Assembly (NCBI GenBank): GCA_040255675.1
Contig: JBDZVM010000004.1
Span: 112,078-176,077, forward strand
Source of the DNA: JBDZVM01 sp040255675
GTDB lineage: Bacteria; Actinomycetota; Actinomycetes; Acidothermales; Acidothermaceae
Length of the DNA stretch: 64,000 nucleotides
Direction of reading: 5' to 3'
Each line of letters starts with the position of its first letter. Within the stretch, counting starts at the first letter, position 1. The position numbers were made by a program, and so were the translations under genes. Shown here in pieces: positions 34,188-42,325 of the stretch. Below the pieces are notes generated by a model. It did not search any database. It saw nothing but the letters and a program-made list of their open reading frames with translations, and was not told where the DNA came from.

Positions 34188-34237
34188 ACCCGTTAGCCCC
34201 CTTTACGTGATCGACTCGACCCTGCGAAAGGCCTTCT

Positions 34238-35836
34238 GTGATCACCGCGACGGACGTCGAGCTGCGTGTCGGTGCCCGCGTGCTGGTCGAGAAGGTCAGC
34301 TTCCGGGTGGCGCCCGGCGACCGGATCGGGTTGGTCGGTCGAAACGGTGCCGGCAAGACGACCCTGACGAAAGTACTCGCCGGTGAAGGGTTGCCCGCGC
34401 ACGGCACAATCACCTCAAGCGGAGCGGTCGGCTATTTGCCGCAAGACCCGCGCACGGGCGACCTCGAGGTCTTGGCCCGCGACCGCGTCTTGTCGGCGCG
34501 CGGCCTTGACGCCGTCCTGCGCGAACTGCGCCAAGCCGAACAGCAAATGGCAAGTGCGGACGACGCGAAGCGTGACGCCGCCGTTCGCAAATACGCCCGC
34601 GTCGAAGACCATTTCCATGTGCTCGGCGGTTACGCCGCCGAATCGGAGGCGGCCTCCATCGCCGCGAGCCTCGGGCTGCCCGACCGTGTTTTGAGCCAGC
34701 CGCTCGGCACTTTGTCGGGCGGTCAACGACGGCGCATCGAGTTGGCGCGCATTCTTTTCTCGGGTGCCGAAACCCTTTTGCTCGACGAGCCGACCAACCA
34801 TCTCGACGCCGATTCCATCGGCTGGCTAAGGGAATTTTTGCGCGCGCACAAGGGCGGTCTCGTCGTCATCAGCCACGATGTCGGGTTGCTCGGGGCGACC
34901 GTCAACCGGGTTTTTCATCTCGATGCCAACCGTGCCGTTATCGACATCTACAACGTCGGCTGGAAAACCTACCTCGAACAGCGGGAGGCCGACGAACGCC
35001 GGCGCAAACGCGAACGGGCCAATGCCGAGCGCAAAGCCACCGCGTTGCAGGCGCAAGCCGATCGCATGCGTTACAAGGCGACGAAGGCGACGGCGGCGCA
35101 AAATATGGAAAGGCGTGCGCATCGTCTGCTGGCCGACCTCGAAGAGGTGCGCAAGCACGACCGCGTGGCGAAATTGCGGTTCCCCGATCCGGCACCGTGC
35201 GGCAAAGTGCCGCTTGCGTCGTCCGGATTGTCGAAATCGTACGGGTCACTCGAGGTGTTCACCGACGTCGACTTGGCGATCGATCGAGGCAGTCGTGTCG
35301 TCGTGCTGGGCCTGAACGGCGCCGGCAAAACCACACTGCTGAAAACTCTCGCGGGCGTTGAGAATCCCGACACCGGCGAGGTACGGCAAGGCCACGGCCT
35401 CAAGCTCGGTTACTACGCGCAAGAGCACGAAACGCTTGATCCCGAAGCGACTGTGCTCGACAGCATGCGCTCGGCAGCCCCGGATTTGTCGGACGTCGAG
35501 TTGCGCCGCGTGCTGGGCAGTTTCTTGTTCTCGGGCGACACCGTCGAGCAGCGAACGAAGACGCTCTCGGGCGGTGAGAAGACTCGCTTGGCGCTCGCCC
35601 GGCTCGTGGTTTCGAGTGCCAACGTGTTATTGCTCGACGAGCCCACCAACAACCTCGACCCCGCGAGCCGCGAAGAAGTGCTCGCGGCGTTGCGTACCTA
35701 CAAGGGCGCGATCGTGCTCGTGACGCACGATGAGGGTGCGGTCGAAGCTCTTGCCCCCCAGCGGGTCGTGCTGTTGCCTGACGGCGTCGAGGACATCTGG
35801 AGCGACGATCTCACCGATCTGGTCGCGCTCGCGTGA
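34238..35836 (+). CDS. ABC-F family ATPase
   Basis: Soluble protein with two nucleotide-binding domains and no membrane segments, 532 residues. Walker A motifs are GRNGAGKT and GLNGAGKT, signatures LSGGQRRR and LSGGEKTR, and both Walker B sites carry DEPTN. A charged linker lies between them (about residues 240-300). ABC-F proteins act on ribosomes, either as translation factors or in antibiotic protection. The GTG has GAAAGG upstream. The leader carries a uORF and competing hairpins, suggesting inducible expression. Its place after suf resembles other actinobacteria. Confidence 0.93.
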   Translation: MITATDVELRVGARVLVEKVSFRVAPGDRIGLVGRNGAGKTTLTKVLAGEGLPAHGTITSSGAVGYLPQDPRTGDLEVLARDRVLSARGLDAVLRELRQAEQQMASADDAKRDAAVRKYARVEDHFHVLGGYAAESEAASIAASLGLPDRVLSQPLGTLSGGQRRRIELARILFSGAETLLLDEPTNHLDADSIGWLREFLRAHKGGLVVISHDVGLLGATVNRVFHLDANRAVIDIYNVGWKTYLEQREADERRRKRERANAERKATALQAQADRMRYKATKATAAQNMERRAHRLLADLEEVRKHDRVAKLRFPDPAPCGKVPLASSGLSKSYGSLEVFTDVDLAIDRGSRVVVLGLNGAGKTTLLKTLAGVENPDTGEVRQGHGLKLGYYAQEHETLDPEATVLDSMRSAAPDLSDVELRRVLGSFLFSGDTVEQRTKTLSGGEKTRLALARLVVSSANVLLLDEPTNNLDPASREEVLAALRTYKGAIVLVTHDEGAVEALAPQRVVLLPDGVEDIWSDDLTDLVALA

Positions 35837-36115
35837 ATGCGCGCCGAGATGCGGCGCCCACAGCCGCTGTGTGACAAAGATCGCACGGGGGCTGCCACCG
35901 CGGTTGGTGGCTGGTCAGCGAGCGATGTTGTGCTTGTTGTACGGGGTGTTTAGGCGTGTTCGCGAAGCTGTGAAGGTTGCTGATTCATAACGCCGAGGCG
36001 ATGATCTGCTCACTTTGCCGCGACTCGCGCAATCGAGAGTGGCCGATCGGCGCCAGATGGGTGATCATGTGGGTATAGGACCACCCCCGCAACCGAGCAA
36101 GAAGGGGAGCACATC

Positions 36116-36334
36116 GTGGCCGACACTCTCAAGAAGGGCAGCCGGGTCACCGGCGGCGAGCGCGAACGGCTCGCCGCTGAACTCCGCAGAAGGTACGACA
36201 GCGGCGCGAGCATCCGTGCACTGGCCGAATCGACCGGCCGGTCGTACGGATTCGTCCACCGCATCCTGACCGAGTCTGGCGCGACCCTGCGGGGTCGCGG
36301 CGGCGCGACCAGGGGCAAGAAAGCGGCACAGTGA
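36116..36334 (+). CDS. Small helix-turn-helix protein
   Basis: A 72-residue protein dominated by one helix-turn-helix (SGASIRALAESTGRSYGFVHRIL, about residues 29-51) with a basic C terminus (RGRGGATRGKKAA). It resembles a small DNA-binding protein widespread in actinobacteria, with no settled function. The GTG follows AAGGGGAG. The 279 bases upstream contain no gene; a TATAGG near 36074 may be part of its promoter. It could be nucleoid-associated or regulatory. Confidence 0.85.
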   Translation: MADTLKKGSRVTGGERERLAAELRRRYDSGASIRALAESTGRSYGFVHRILTESGATLRGRGGATRGKKAAQ

Positions 36335-36537
36335 CACCGAGACAAACAGCGAGGCAGTCACCAGGCCGAACGTCAGGGCAAATGTCAGGGCGGACGCCAA
36401 CGCGGTGATTGTCGTCCGGCATCAGTTGTGACGGCGGCACTCACTCGTCACACCGTGATTCCGGCGCGTCGTTGAATGTCGCGGGCATGTGCCCAAAACG
36501 CTGCGCACCGCAAGGTAGCGGCGTCGGCGCCACGGTC

Positions 36538-36600
36538 TAGGGTCGCTCCGTGCGAGGCGATCCTAGACAGTGGCGCCGCTGCGTAAGGCGAGGGCGATGA
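36538..36600 (+). promoter_or_regulatory. -10 element and leaderless 16-codon ORF coupled to the crotonase gene
   Basis: TAGGGT (36538-36543) ends 6 bases before a GTG (36550) that opens 16 codons. Its TGA overlaps the ATG of the crotonase gene as ATGA. The spacing fits the leaderless pattern seen elsewhere in the window. Ribosomes could pass from this leader ORF to the main gene. Not demonstrated. Confidence 0.4.
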
Positions 36601-37244
36601 CGGCCGATCCCTTGGCGCGCGGCAAGGTTGCGCGGGTCGACCTGCCCGCGTCCGCTCCGGCGTGGGCGGTGCTTGACGAGTATCTGCGTGGACTCACCGG
36701 CGAGGTCCGTGTGCTCGTCGTGCGGTTGACGCCCGGTCGGGTGCCCGAGCCGGCTGGTGTTTCGGCGGCGCGCACGCGCGTCGTCGAAAAGCTCGCCTCT
36801 GCCGACCTGGTCAGCGTGGCGGTCGTCGGTGACCCAGTAGGCGCCGCCGGTACGGCACTGGCTTGCGCGTGCGACCTGCGAGTCCTCGGCGCGCGTGCCG
36901 AGTTCCGTATCGACAACGTGGCCATTTTCGGTGCGCTGGTGCCGTTGGCGCGTCTCGTCGGCTACCCCCGAGCGTTGGAGCTAACGCTTACCGGGCGACG
37001 CATGAGCGCCCGGGAGGCCGAGTCTTTCGGGTTGGCGAATCTTGTGGTGGGCGGCGATCAGATCGACGACGCGGTCGACGATCTGATCGCCGTCCTCCTC
37101 GCCACGCCCCGTGACGCGGCGGCCGAAATAAAGGCGGCGCTACGGGCGGCCTCAGCGGCGTCCGGCCTCGATGGTCTCGCGCCGCGTGGCAGGATCAGCG
37201 ACGAGCTCGACGCGGCGCGGCGATTGGCGCGTGACGATGAGTAG
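36597..37244 (+). CDS. Short, divergent enoyl-CoA hydratase/isomerase-family protein
   Basis: Crotonase-fold protein of 215 residues, about 40 shorter than the usual family size. The region VSVAVVGDPVGAAGTALACACDLRVLGARAEFRI matches the core around the second oxyanion-hole residue, and LTGRRMSAREAESFGLANLVV matches the later family motif. The N-terminal oxyanion motif and the usual GGG are not recognisable, so catalytic activity is doubtful. The ATG follows AGGCGAGGG and is overlapped by a short leader ORF. A non-catalytic or altered role is possible. Confidence 0.7.
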   Translation: MTADPLARGKVARVDLPASAPAWAVLDEYLRGLTGEVRVLVVRLTPGRVPEPAGVSAARTRVVEKLASADLVSVAVVGDPVGAAGTALACACDLRVLGARAEFRIDNVAIFGALVPLARLVGYPRALELTLTGRRMSAREAESFGLANLVVGGDQIDDAVDDLIAVLLATPRDAAAEIKAALRAASAASGLDGLAPRGRISDELDAARRLARDDE

Positions 37245-37330
37245 ACGGGGAAGCGCATCCGCGTCGGCGGTGTTGTGCCCGACAACGACGGTTTCGAACG
37301 GGAGCGGCGAGCAGTGCGCATGAGTACGCC

Positions 37331-39253
37331 ATGAGCATGGGCGGGATGGGCATGCAGGGGGGCTGGCATGCCATGCGGTCGTTCACCCAGGATCGCTCGG
37401 TTACCAAACAGCGGCTCGCCAAGGGGACTGTGCGCCGAATAGCGCGCTTCGCGAGGCCGTACCGCACGTGGATCGCGATCCTCGTCACGTTGATCGCGAT
37501 CGACTCGGCGCTCGGCACCATCACGCCGCTGCTCATTCGCGAGATCTTGAACAAGGGCATCGGCGACCGCCGTCCGGGCTTGGTGATCGTGCTCGCGGTG
37601 ATCATCGGTGTGATCGCGATTCTCGACGCCACCTTGATGCTGGTCGAGCGGTTCTTTTCCTCGCGCATCGGCGAGGGCCTGATTTTCGACATGCGCGCCA
37701 AGGTGTTCTCGCACATCCAGCGCATGCCGGTCGCGTTCTTCACCCGCACCCAAACCGGCGCGCTGATCAGCCGGCTGAACAATGACGTGCTCGGCGCGCA
37801 GCAGGCGTTTACCAGCACGCTGTCGAGCGTGGTGAGCAACCTGCTGAGCGTCGGCTTCACGTTGGGCGTGATGTTCGCGCTGTCATGGCAGATCACCCTG
37901 GTGTCGCTGGCTTTACTACCGGTATTCGTGTTACCGGCGCGCTGGTTCGGCCGCAAGCTACAAGCGATCACCCGTGAGTCGTACAACCTCAACGCGGCGA
38001 TGAACAACACGATGACCGAGCGCTTCAACGTCGCCGGCGCGATGCTGGTGAAGCTGTTCGGTCGGCCGCGCGAAGAAGACGACGCCTTTCGCACGAAGGC
38101 CGGCCGGGTGCGCGACATCGGCGTCACCCAAGCGATGTACGGCGGGGTGTTCTTCGCCTCTCTCATGCTGGTGGCCTCGCTCGGCGCGGCGCTCGTGTAC
38201 GGCTGGGGCGGCTGGCAAGCGGCAACCGGCGCGCTCGACGTCGGCACGGTCGTCGCGCTCGGCGCCTACCTGACTCGGCTGTACGGGCCGCTCACCGCGT
38301 TGTCGAACGTCAACGTCTCGGTCATGACCGCCCTGGTGTCGTTCGAGCGGGTATTCGAGGTTCTCGACCTTCCCCCGATGATTGCCGACGCGCCCGACGC
38401 GGTCGACTTGCCGGTGGGCGTCAACACCGTCGAGTTCGACGACGTGTCGTTTCGGTATCCGGCGGCGTCAGAGGTGTCGTTGGCCTCCCTCGAGTCGGTG
38501 GCCGTTCTCGACACCGCACCCAACACCCAGGTGCTGCACGACGTCTCGTTCACCGCCCGACCTGGGCAACTCATCGCCTTGGTCGGGCCGTCGGGTGCGG
38601 GCAAGACGACGATCGCTTCCCTGGTGTCTCGGATGTACGACGCGACCGGGGGAGTCGTTCGCGTCGGCGGGGTCGACGTCCGGCAGGCGACATTGGATTC
38701 GCTGCGCGACAACGTCGGCGTGGTGACGCAAGACAGTCACATGTTCCACGACACTATTCGCGCCAACCTGGCGTACGCGCGGCCCAACGCCACCGAGGCA
38801 GAGTTGATCGAGGCCTGCAAAGCCGCGCAAATCTGGGATCTCGTCTCCTCGCTCGCCGACGGCCTCGACACCGTCGTGGGGGAACGCGGATATCGCCTGT
38901 CCGGTGGCGAAAAGCAGCGGCTGGCCATTGCGCGGCTGCTGCTCAAAGCGCCGTCCATCGTGGTGCTCGACGAAGCCACCGCGCACCTTGACTCAGAGTC
39001 AGAGGTGGCAGTGCAACGGGCCTTGAATACGGCGCTTTCCGGCCGGACGTCGCTCGTTATCGCACATCGCCTTTCGACAATTCGCGACGCCGACCTCATT
39101 CTCGTCGTCGACGAAGGCCGCATCGTCGAACGCGGCCGGCATGAGGAATTGCTCGACGCCGGCGGCCTTTATGCCGAGCTTTATCGCACCCAGTTCGAGC
39201 GTCAAGCCGCCGCCGACCTCGCAGACTTGGGCCTCGCCGACGACGTCAGCTGA
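37331..39253 (+). CDS. ABC exporter with fused membrane and ATPase domains
   Basis: Half-size ABCB-type transporter, 640 residues. Six membrane helices lie in about residues 40-320, and the C-terminal domain has Walker A GPSGAGKT, signature LSGGEKQR and Walker B IVVLDEATAHLDS. It should act as a homodimer for lipid, drug or peptide efflux; no substrate is indicated. The N terminus is rich in Met and Gly. The coupling-domain junction (about residues 385-400) has an extra LASLESVAVLD segment not typical of the family. Confidence 0.92.
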   Translation: MSMGGMGMQGGWHAMRSFTQDRSVTKQRLAKGTVRRIARFARPYRTWIAILVTLIAIDSALGTITPLLIREILNKGIGDRRPGLVIVLAVIIGVIAILDATLMLVERFFSSRIGEGLIFDMRAKVFSHIQRMPVAFFTRTQTGALISRLNNDVLGAQQAFTSTLSSVVSNLLSVGFTLGVMFALSWQITLVSLALLPVFVLPARWFGRKLQAITRESYNLNAAMNNTMTERFNVAGAMLVKLFGRPREEDDAFRTKAGRVRDIGVTQAMYGGVFFASLMLVASLGAALVYGWGGWQAATGALDVGTVVALGAYLTRLYGPLTALSNVNVSVMTALVSFERVFEVLDLPPMIADAPDAVDLPVGVNTVEFDDVSFRYPAASEVSLASLESVAVLDTAPNTQVLHDVSFTARPGQLIALVGPSGAGKTTIASLVSRMYDATGGVVRVGGVDVRQATLDSLRDNVGVVTQDSHMFHDTIRANLAYARPNATEAELIEACKAAQIWDLVSSLADGLDTVVGERGYRLSGGEKQRLAIARLLLKAPSIVVLDEATAHLDSESEVAVQRALNTALSGRTSLVIAHRLSTIRDADLILVVDEGRIVERGRHEELLDAGGLYAELYRTQFERQAAADLADLGLADDVS

Positions 39254-39327
39254 CCGTTGTATTTGTGGCTGTACTTGTGGCGTTGGCCTGCGCGGTTTGC
39301 AGCCTTTCTCGCGTGCTTTGCTCTGAG

Positions 39328-39774
39328 TCACAAGTCTGAGTCACGAAATTTGAGTCGATCGGCCGCATGGTGGCGCGTTTTCGATCGCTCGACGCCCGTC
39401 ACCAGCCCGGCTGCGTCGGTCGTGTACTCGCCTTTGGAGAGTTCGAGGAGTACCAACGCATTGCCGAACGGGTCCTTCACGACTGCCACTCGACCGACCG
39501 CGATGTCGAAGGGCTCAACGACGATTTCACCTCCGCCCTCGAGGAAATCCTTAGCCACAACAGAAAGGTCGTCGACTAACCAGTTCGGCTCAAAGGCCTG
39601 TCTCGTCGTCAGCACGATCTCGGTATCGCTCTCGGGCAGCCGCAAACCGAGTTGTCCGATCGCATCGTGTCGCCACGCAATCTCGTGACCTAAGTGGTCA
39701 CCATAGAACGCGACACCCGTATCGAGGTCGGGCACGGGAATCGTGACGGCGTCAAGTTTTCGCAGCAGCGCCAT
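39328..39774 (-). CDS. VOC-family (glyoxalase-fold) protein
   Basis: A 148-residue vicinal-oxygen-chelate protein with the start LDAVTIPVPDLDTGVAFYGDHLGHEI and the metal-fold repeat ending DPFGNALVLLELSKG. Substrate is unknown; the family includes dioxygenases, glyoxalase and resistance proteins. The ATG is chosen because a TAGGGT hexamer ends 7 bases upstream, the leaderless spacing, and no ribosome site is present. Convergent with the ABC exporter. The C-terminal 20 or so residues run into a short direct-repeat region. Confidence 0.85.
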   Translation of the reverse strand: MALLRKLDAVTIPVPDLDTGVAFYGDHLGHEIAWRHDAIGQLGLRLPESDTEIVLTTRQAFEPNWLVDDLSVVAKDFLEGGGEIVVEPFDIAVGRVAVVKDPFGNALVLLELSKGEYTTDAAGLVTGVERSKTRHHAADRLKFRDSDL

Positions 39775-39781
39775 GAGCCGC

Positions 39782-39787
39782 ACCCTA
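39782..39787 (-). promoter_or_regulatory. -10 element for a leaderless VOC-protein transcript
   Basis: TAGGGT on the minus strand ends 7 bases before the ATG at 39774. This is the same geometry as at sufR and others. Confidence 0.45.
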
Positions 39788-39812
39788 GCCGACGCCAGCA
39801 CATGTTCGGCGC

Positions 39813-40394
39813 TTATGGAAATCGTGGTGGTGGCGTGGTGGGCCGCCGCACGGTCGCTTCGACCAAATCCAGCACCGCGTCGAGGTCGTCGTCCGGAATA
39901 CCGATCGCGCGGTGCGAAACCAGCCCGTCGAAGACGAGTTCTAAAAACTCGGCGATCGTCTCAACTGGGACGTCGGTGCGCAACGTGCCGCGCTCGACAC
40001 CGCGCTCGAGCCGTTCGCGTGCCGCGTTGCTGATCGTTTTCGACCGCGCGGCCCAACGGTGGCGAAAGTCGGCGTCCGTTCGCAAGCGCCGTGAGAGCTC
40101 TAGCTGGACGCCGAGCCAGCCGGCGTCGCGGTTCTTCAGGTCTCGCATCAGCTCGACGAGTCCGTGCTCGGCGACGACCGCGGCCATCTCGGCGGCGTCG
40201 TCCTCGGCTACGGCGAAGAACAACGACTCCTTGTCGCGGAAGTGGTGAAAGATGGCCCCTCGCGACAGCCCGATTTCTGACTCGAGCCGGCGAACCGTCG
40301 CGCCTTCGTACCCCTCGCGGGCGAACACGCGGCGGGCGCCGTCCAAAATGGCGCGGCGGCGCGCTTGCAGGTTGTCGGACGTCAGCCGGGGCAC
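39813..40394 (-). CDS. TetR-family regulator, AcnR-like
   Basis: A 193-residue TetR-type repressor. The DNA-binding part, LQARRRAILDGARRVFAREG followed by YEGATVRRLESEIGLSRGAIFHHF, closely resembles AcnR, the aconitase repressor of corynebacteria and mycobacteria. Aconitase, normally adjacent, is not in this window. The GTG is chosen because a TAGTCT hexamer ends 7 bases upstream; an open frame further upstream runs into the glycoside hydrolase gene region. The next gene on the strand ends 10 bases before this start. The target gene is unproven. Confidence 0.85.
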   Translation of the reverse strand: MPRLTSDNLQARRRAILDGARRVFAREGYEGATVRRLESEIGLSRGAIFHHFRDKESLFFAVAEDDAAEMAAVVAEHGLVELMRDLKNRDAGWLGVQLELSRRLRTDADFRHRWAARSKTISNAARERLERGVERGTLRTDVPVETIAEFLELVFDGLVSHRAIGIPDDDLDAVLDLVEATVRRPTTPPPRFP

Positions 40395-40401
40395 AGGGTC
40401 G

Positions 40402-40407
40402 AGACTA
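40402..40407 (-). promoter_or_regulatory. -10 element for a leaderless AcnR-like transcript
   Basis: TAGTCT on the minus strand ends 7 bases before the GTG at 40394, overlapping the last codons and stop of the upstream glycoside hydrolase gene (ending at 40405). Confidence 0.45.
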
Positions 40408-42240
40408 CCGACCGTTGATCTCTTCGGAGCGCTGCTGCGCTCGGTGTTGCGCTGCGCCGCCACCGCTGCTGACCAGATTGCTAGCCGTGTTTACGACACC
40501 GATGTGGCTGTACGCCTGCGGGAAGTTGCCAACGAGGCGGCGCGCCGAGACGTCGTACTCCTCGCTCAGCAGTCCAAGATCGTTGCGCAAGTCGAGAATC
40601 CGCTCGAACGTCGCCCGAGCCTCGTCGCGCCGTCCGGCCAAGCACAGCGCGTCGGCGAGCCAGAACGTACACACGAGGAACGTGGCTTCTTCACCGGAAA
40701 GCCCGTCGTCGCCGGTGGAGGAACTGGTCAGGTAGCGGCGCACGAAGCCGTCAACTTGCAGCTCGCGCTGGATCGCCTCGATCGTCGCGACCACCCGAGG
40801 GTCGTCACCGGGAAGGAAGCCCACGGCGGGAATCAGCAACAGCGCGGCGTCGAGGTCGTGCGAGCCGTATGCCTGTACGAAGGTGCCACGCCCGGCGTCG
40901 TAGCCGTGGGCAAGGACGTCGTCGCGAATCCGCTTGCGCAGCGCCTGCCAGCGGTCGAGCGGCCCGTCGAGCCGCCATTTCTCGATGCCCCGGACGGCGC
41001 GGTCGACCGCCACCCAGGTCATCACTTTCGAGTGTGTGAAGTGCTGGCGGTCGCCGCGCATCTCCCAGATGCCGTTGTCTGGATCGCTCCAGTGGCTTTC
41101 CAGATGGTCCATGATCACCTGTTGCACGGCCCACGCGTCGGCGTCGAGCGCTAGCTTCGCGTCGCGCGCGAGTTCGAGAGCGTCCATCACCTCGCCGTAG
41201 ACGTCGAGCTGCACTTGTTCGCTTGCCGCGTTGCCGACGCGCACCGGTTTTGAGTTCTCGTATCCGGCCAGCCAAGGCAGCTCGAATTCGAGCAATCGGC
41301 GACGCCCGTCGAGCCCGTACATGATGCGCATGTCTTTCGGGTCTCCCGCGACTGCCCGCAGCAGCCACTCGCGCCACGCCTTCGCTTCGTCTCGGTATCC
41401 GCTCGCGAGCAGCGCGTGCAAGGTCATGGTGGCGTCGCGCAGCCAGCAGTAGCGGTAGTCCCAGTTGCGCTCGCCGCCGAGTTGTTCGGGCAACGACGTC
41501 GTGGCGGCGGCGGCGATGCCGCCTGTCGGCATGTACGTGAGGGCTTTCAGCGTGATCAGCGATCGCGCGACCGCGTCGCGGTACTCGCCCGAATCGCAGG
41601 TCGCGCGGCCAGCCCAGTCGCGCCAATAAGCCTCGACTCGATCAAGGATCTTCGACGGATCGTCCATGCGGCGAGGGGCGGGCGCGTGCGCCGGCGTCCA
41701 GGTCAACACGAACGCGACCCGTTCACCGGCGGCGACGCTGAACTCCGCAACCGTCGACGCGTCGACGCCGCGCGTCTCGACCGGGCTGTCGAACCACAGC
41801 GAGTCGGGCCCCGCGACGGCGTGCAACCGGCCATCGGCGTTCGTGACCCACGGCACGATGTGCCCGTAGTCGAAACGGATTCGCATCGTGCTGCGCATCG
41901 CGACGCGACCCGACACACCCTCGACGATGCGGACGACGTCGGGACGCTCGCCGCGCGGCGGCATGAAGTCGATCACCCGGACCGTGCCGTCGGGGGTGAC
42001 CCACTCGTTCTCGAGAATCAGCGTGTTCTCGCGATACCGACGCGACGTCGCGTCACCGCCGGACCGCGGGGCAATGGTCCAGTGCCCGTTCTCGTCGTCG
42101 CCGAGCAGCGCCGCGAAGCACGCACCCGAATCGAAGGAGGGAAAGCACAGCCAGTCGATGCCGCCGCCCCTGTTGACCAACGCGACGGTGTGCAGGTCTC
42201 CTATGACGCCGTAGTCTTCGATCGGCCTCGACACGATCAT
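40405..42240 (-). CDS. Glycoside hydrolase family 15 protein
   Basis: A 611-residue enzyme of the glucoamylase/trehalase-like GH15 family common in actinobacteria. It begins RPIEDYGVIGDLHTVALVNRGG and has DWLCFPSFDSGACFAALLGD, the RNWDYRYCWLRDAT active-site region and a second acidic site in GEEATFLVCTFWLADALC. Mycobacterial relatives are trehalases, but glucoamylase-like activity is equally possible. No signal peptide is visible, so it is probably cytoplasmic. The ATG follows GAGAGGG. Confidence 0.92.
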   Translation of the reverse strand: MIVSRPIEDYGVIGDLHTVALVNRGGGIDWLCFPSFDSGACFAALLGDDENGHWTIAPRSGGDATSRRYRENTLILENEWVTPDGTVRVIDFMPPRGERPDVVRIVEGVSGRVAMRSTMRIRFDYGHIVPWVTNADGRLHAVAGPDSLWFDSPVETRGVDASTVAEFSVAAGERVAFVLTWTPAHAPAPRRMDDPSKILDRVEAYWRDWAGRATCDSGEYRDAVARSLITLKALTYMPTGGIAAAATTSLPEQLGGERNWDYRYCWLRDATMTLHALLASGYRDEAKAWREWLLRAVAGDPKDMRIMYGLDGRRRLLEFELPWLAGYENSKPVRVGNAASEQVQLDVYGEVMDALELARDAKLALDADAWAVQQVIMDHLESHWSDPDNGIWEMRGDRQHFTHSKVMTWVAVDRAVRGIEKWRLDGPLDRWQALRKRIRDDVLAHGYDAGRGTFVQAYGSHDLDAALLLIPAVGFLPGDDPRVVATIEAIQRELQVDGFVRRYLTSSSTGDDGLSGEEATFLVCTFWLADALCLAGRRDEARATFERILDLRNDLGLLSEEYDVSARRLVGNFPQAYSHIGVVNTASNLVSSGGGAAQHRAQQRSEEINGR

Positions 42241-42325
42241 CCCTCTCGCGAGATTGCGGCTGCCTCACGTAGATAGCGACGTACCCATCGCTCCACGATA
42301 CGATCTCGGCCGTCGAGAGGTGTCG

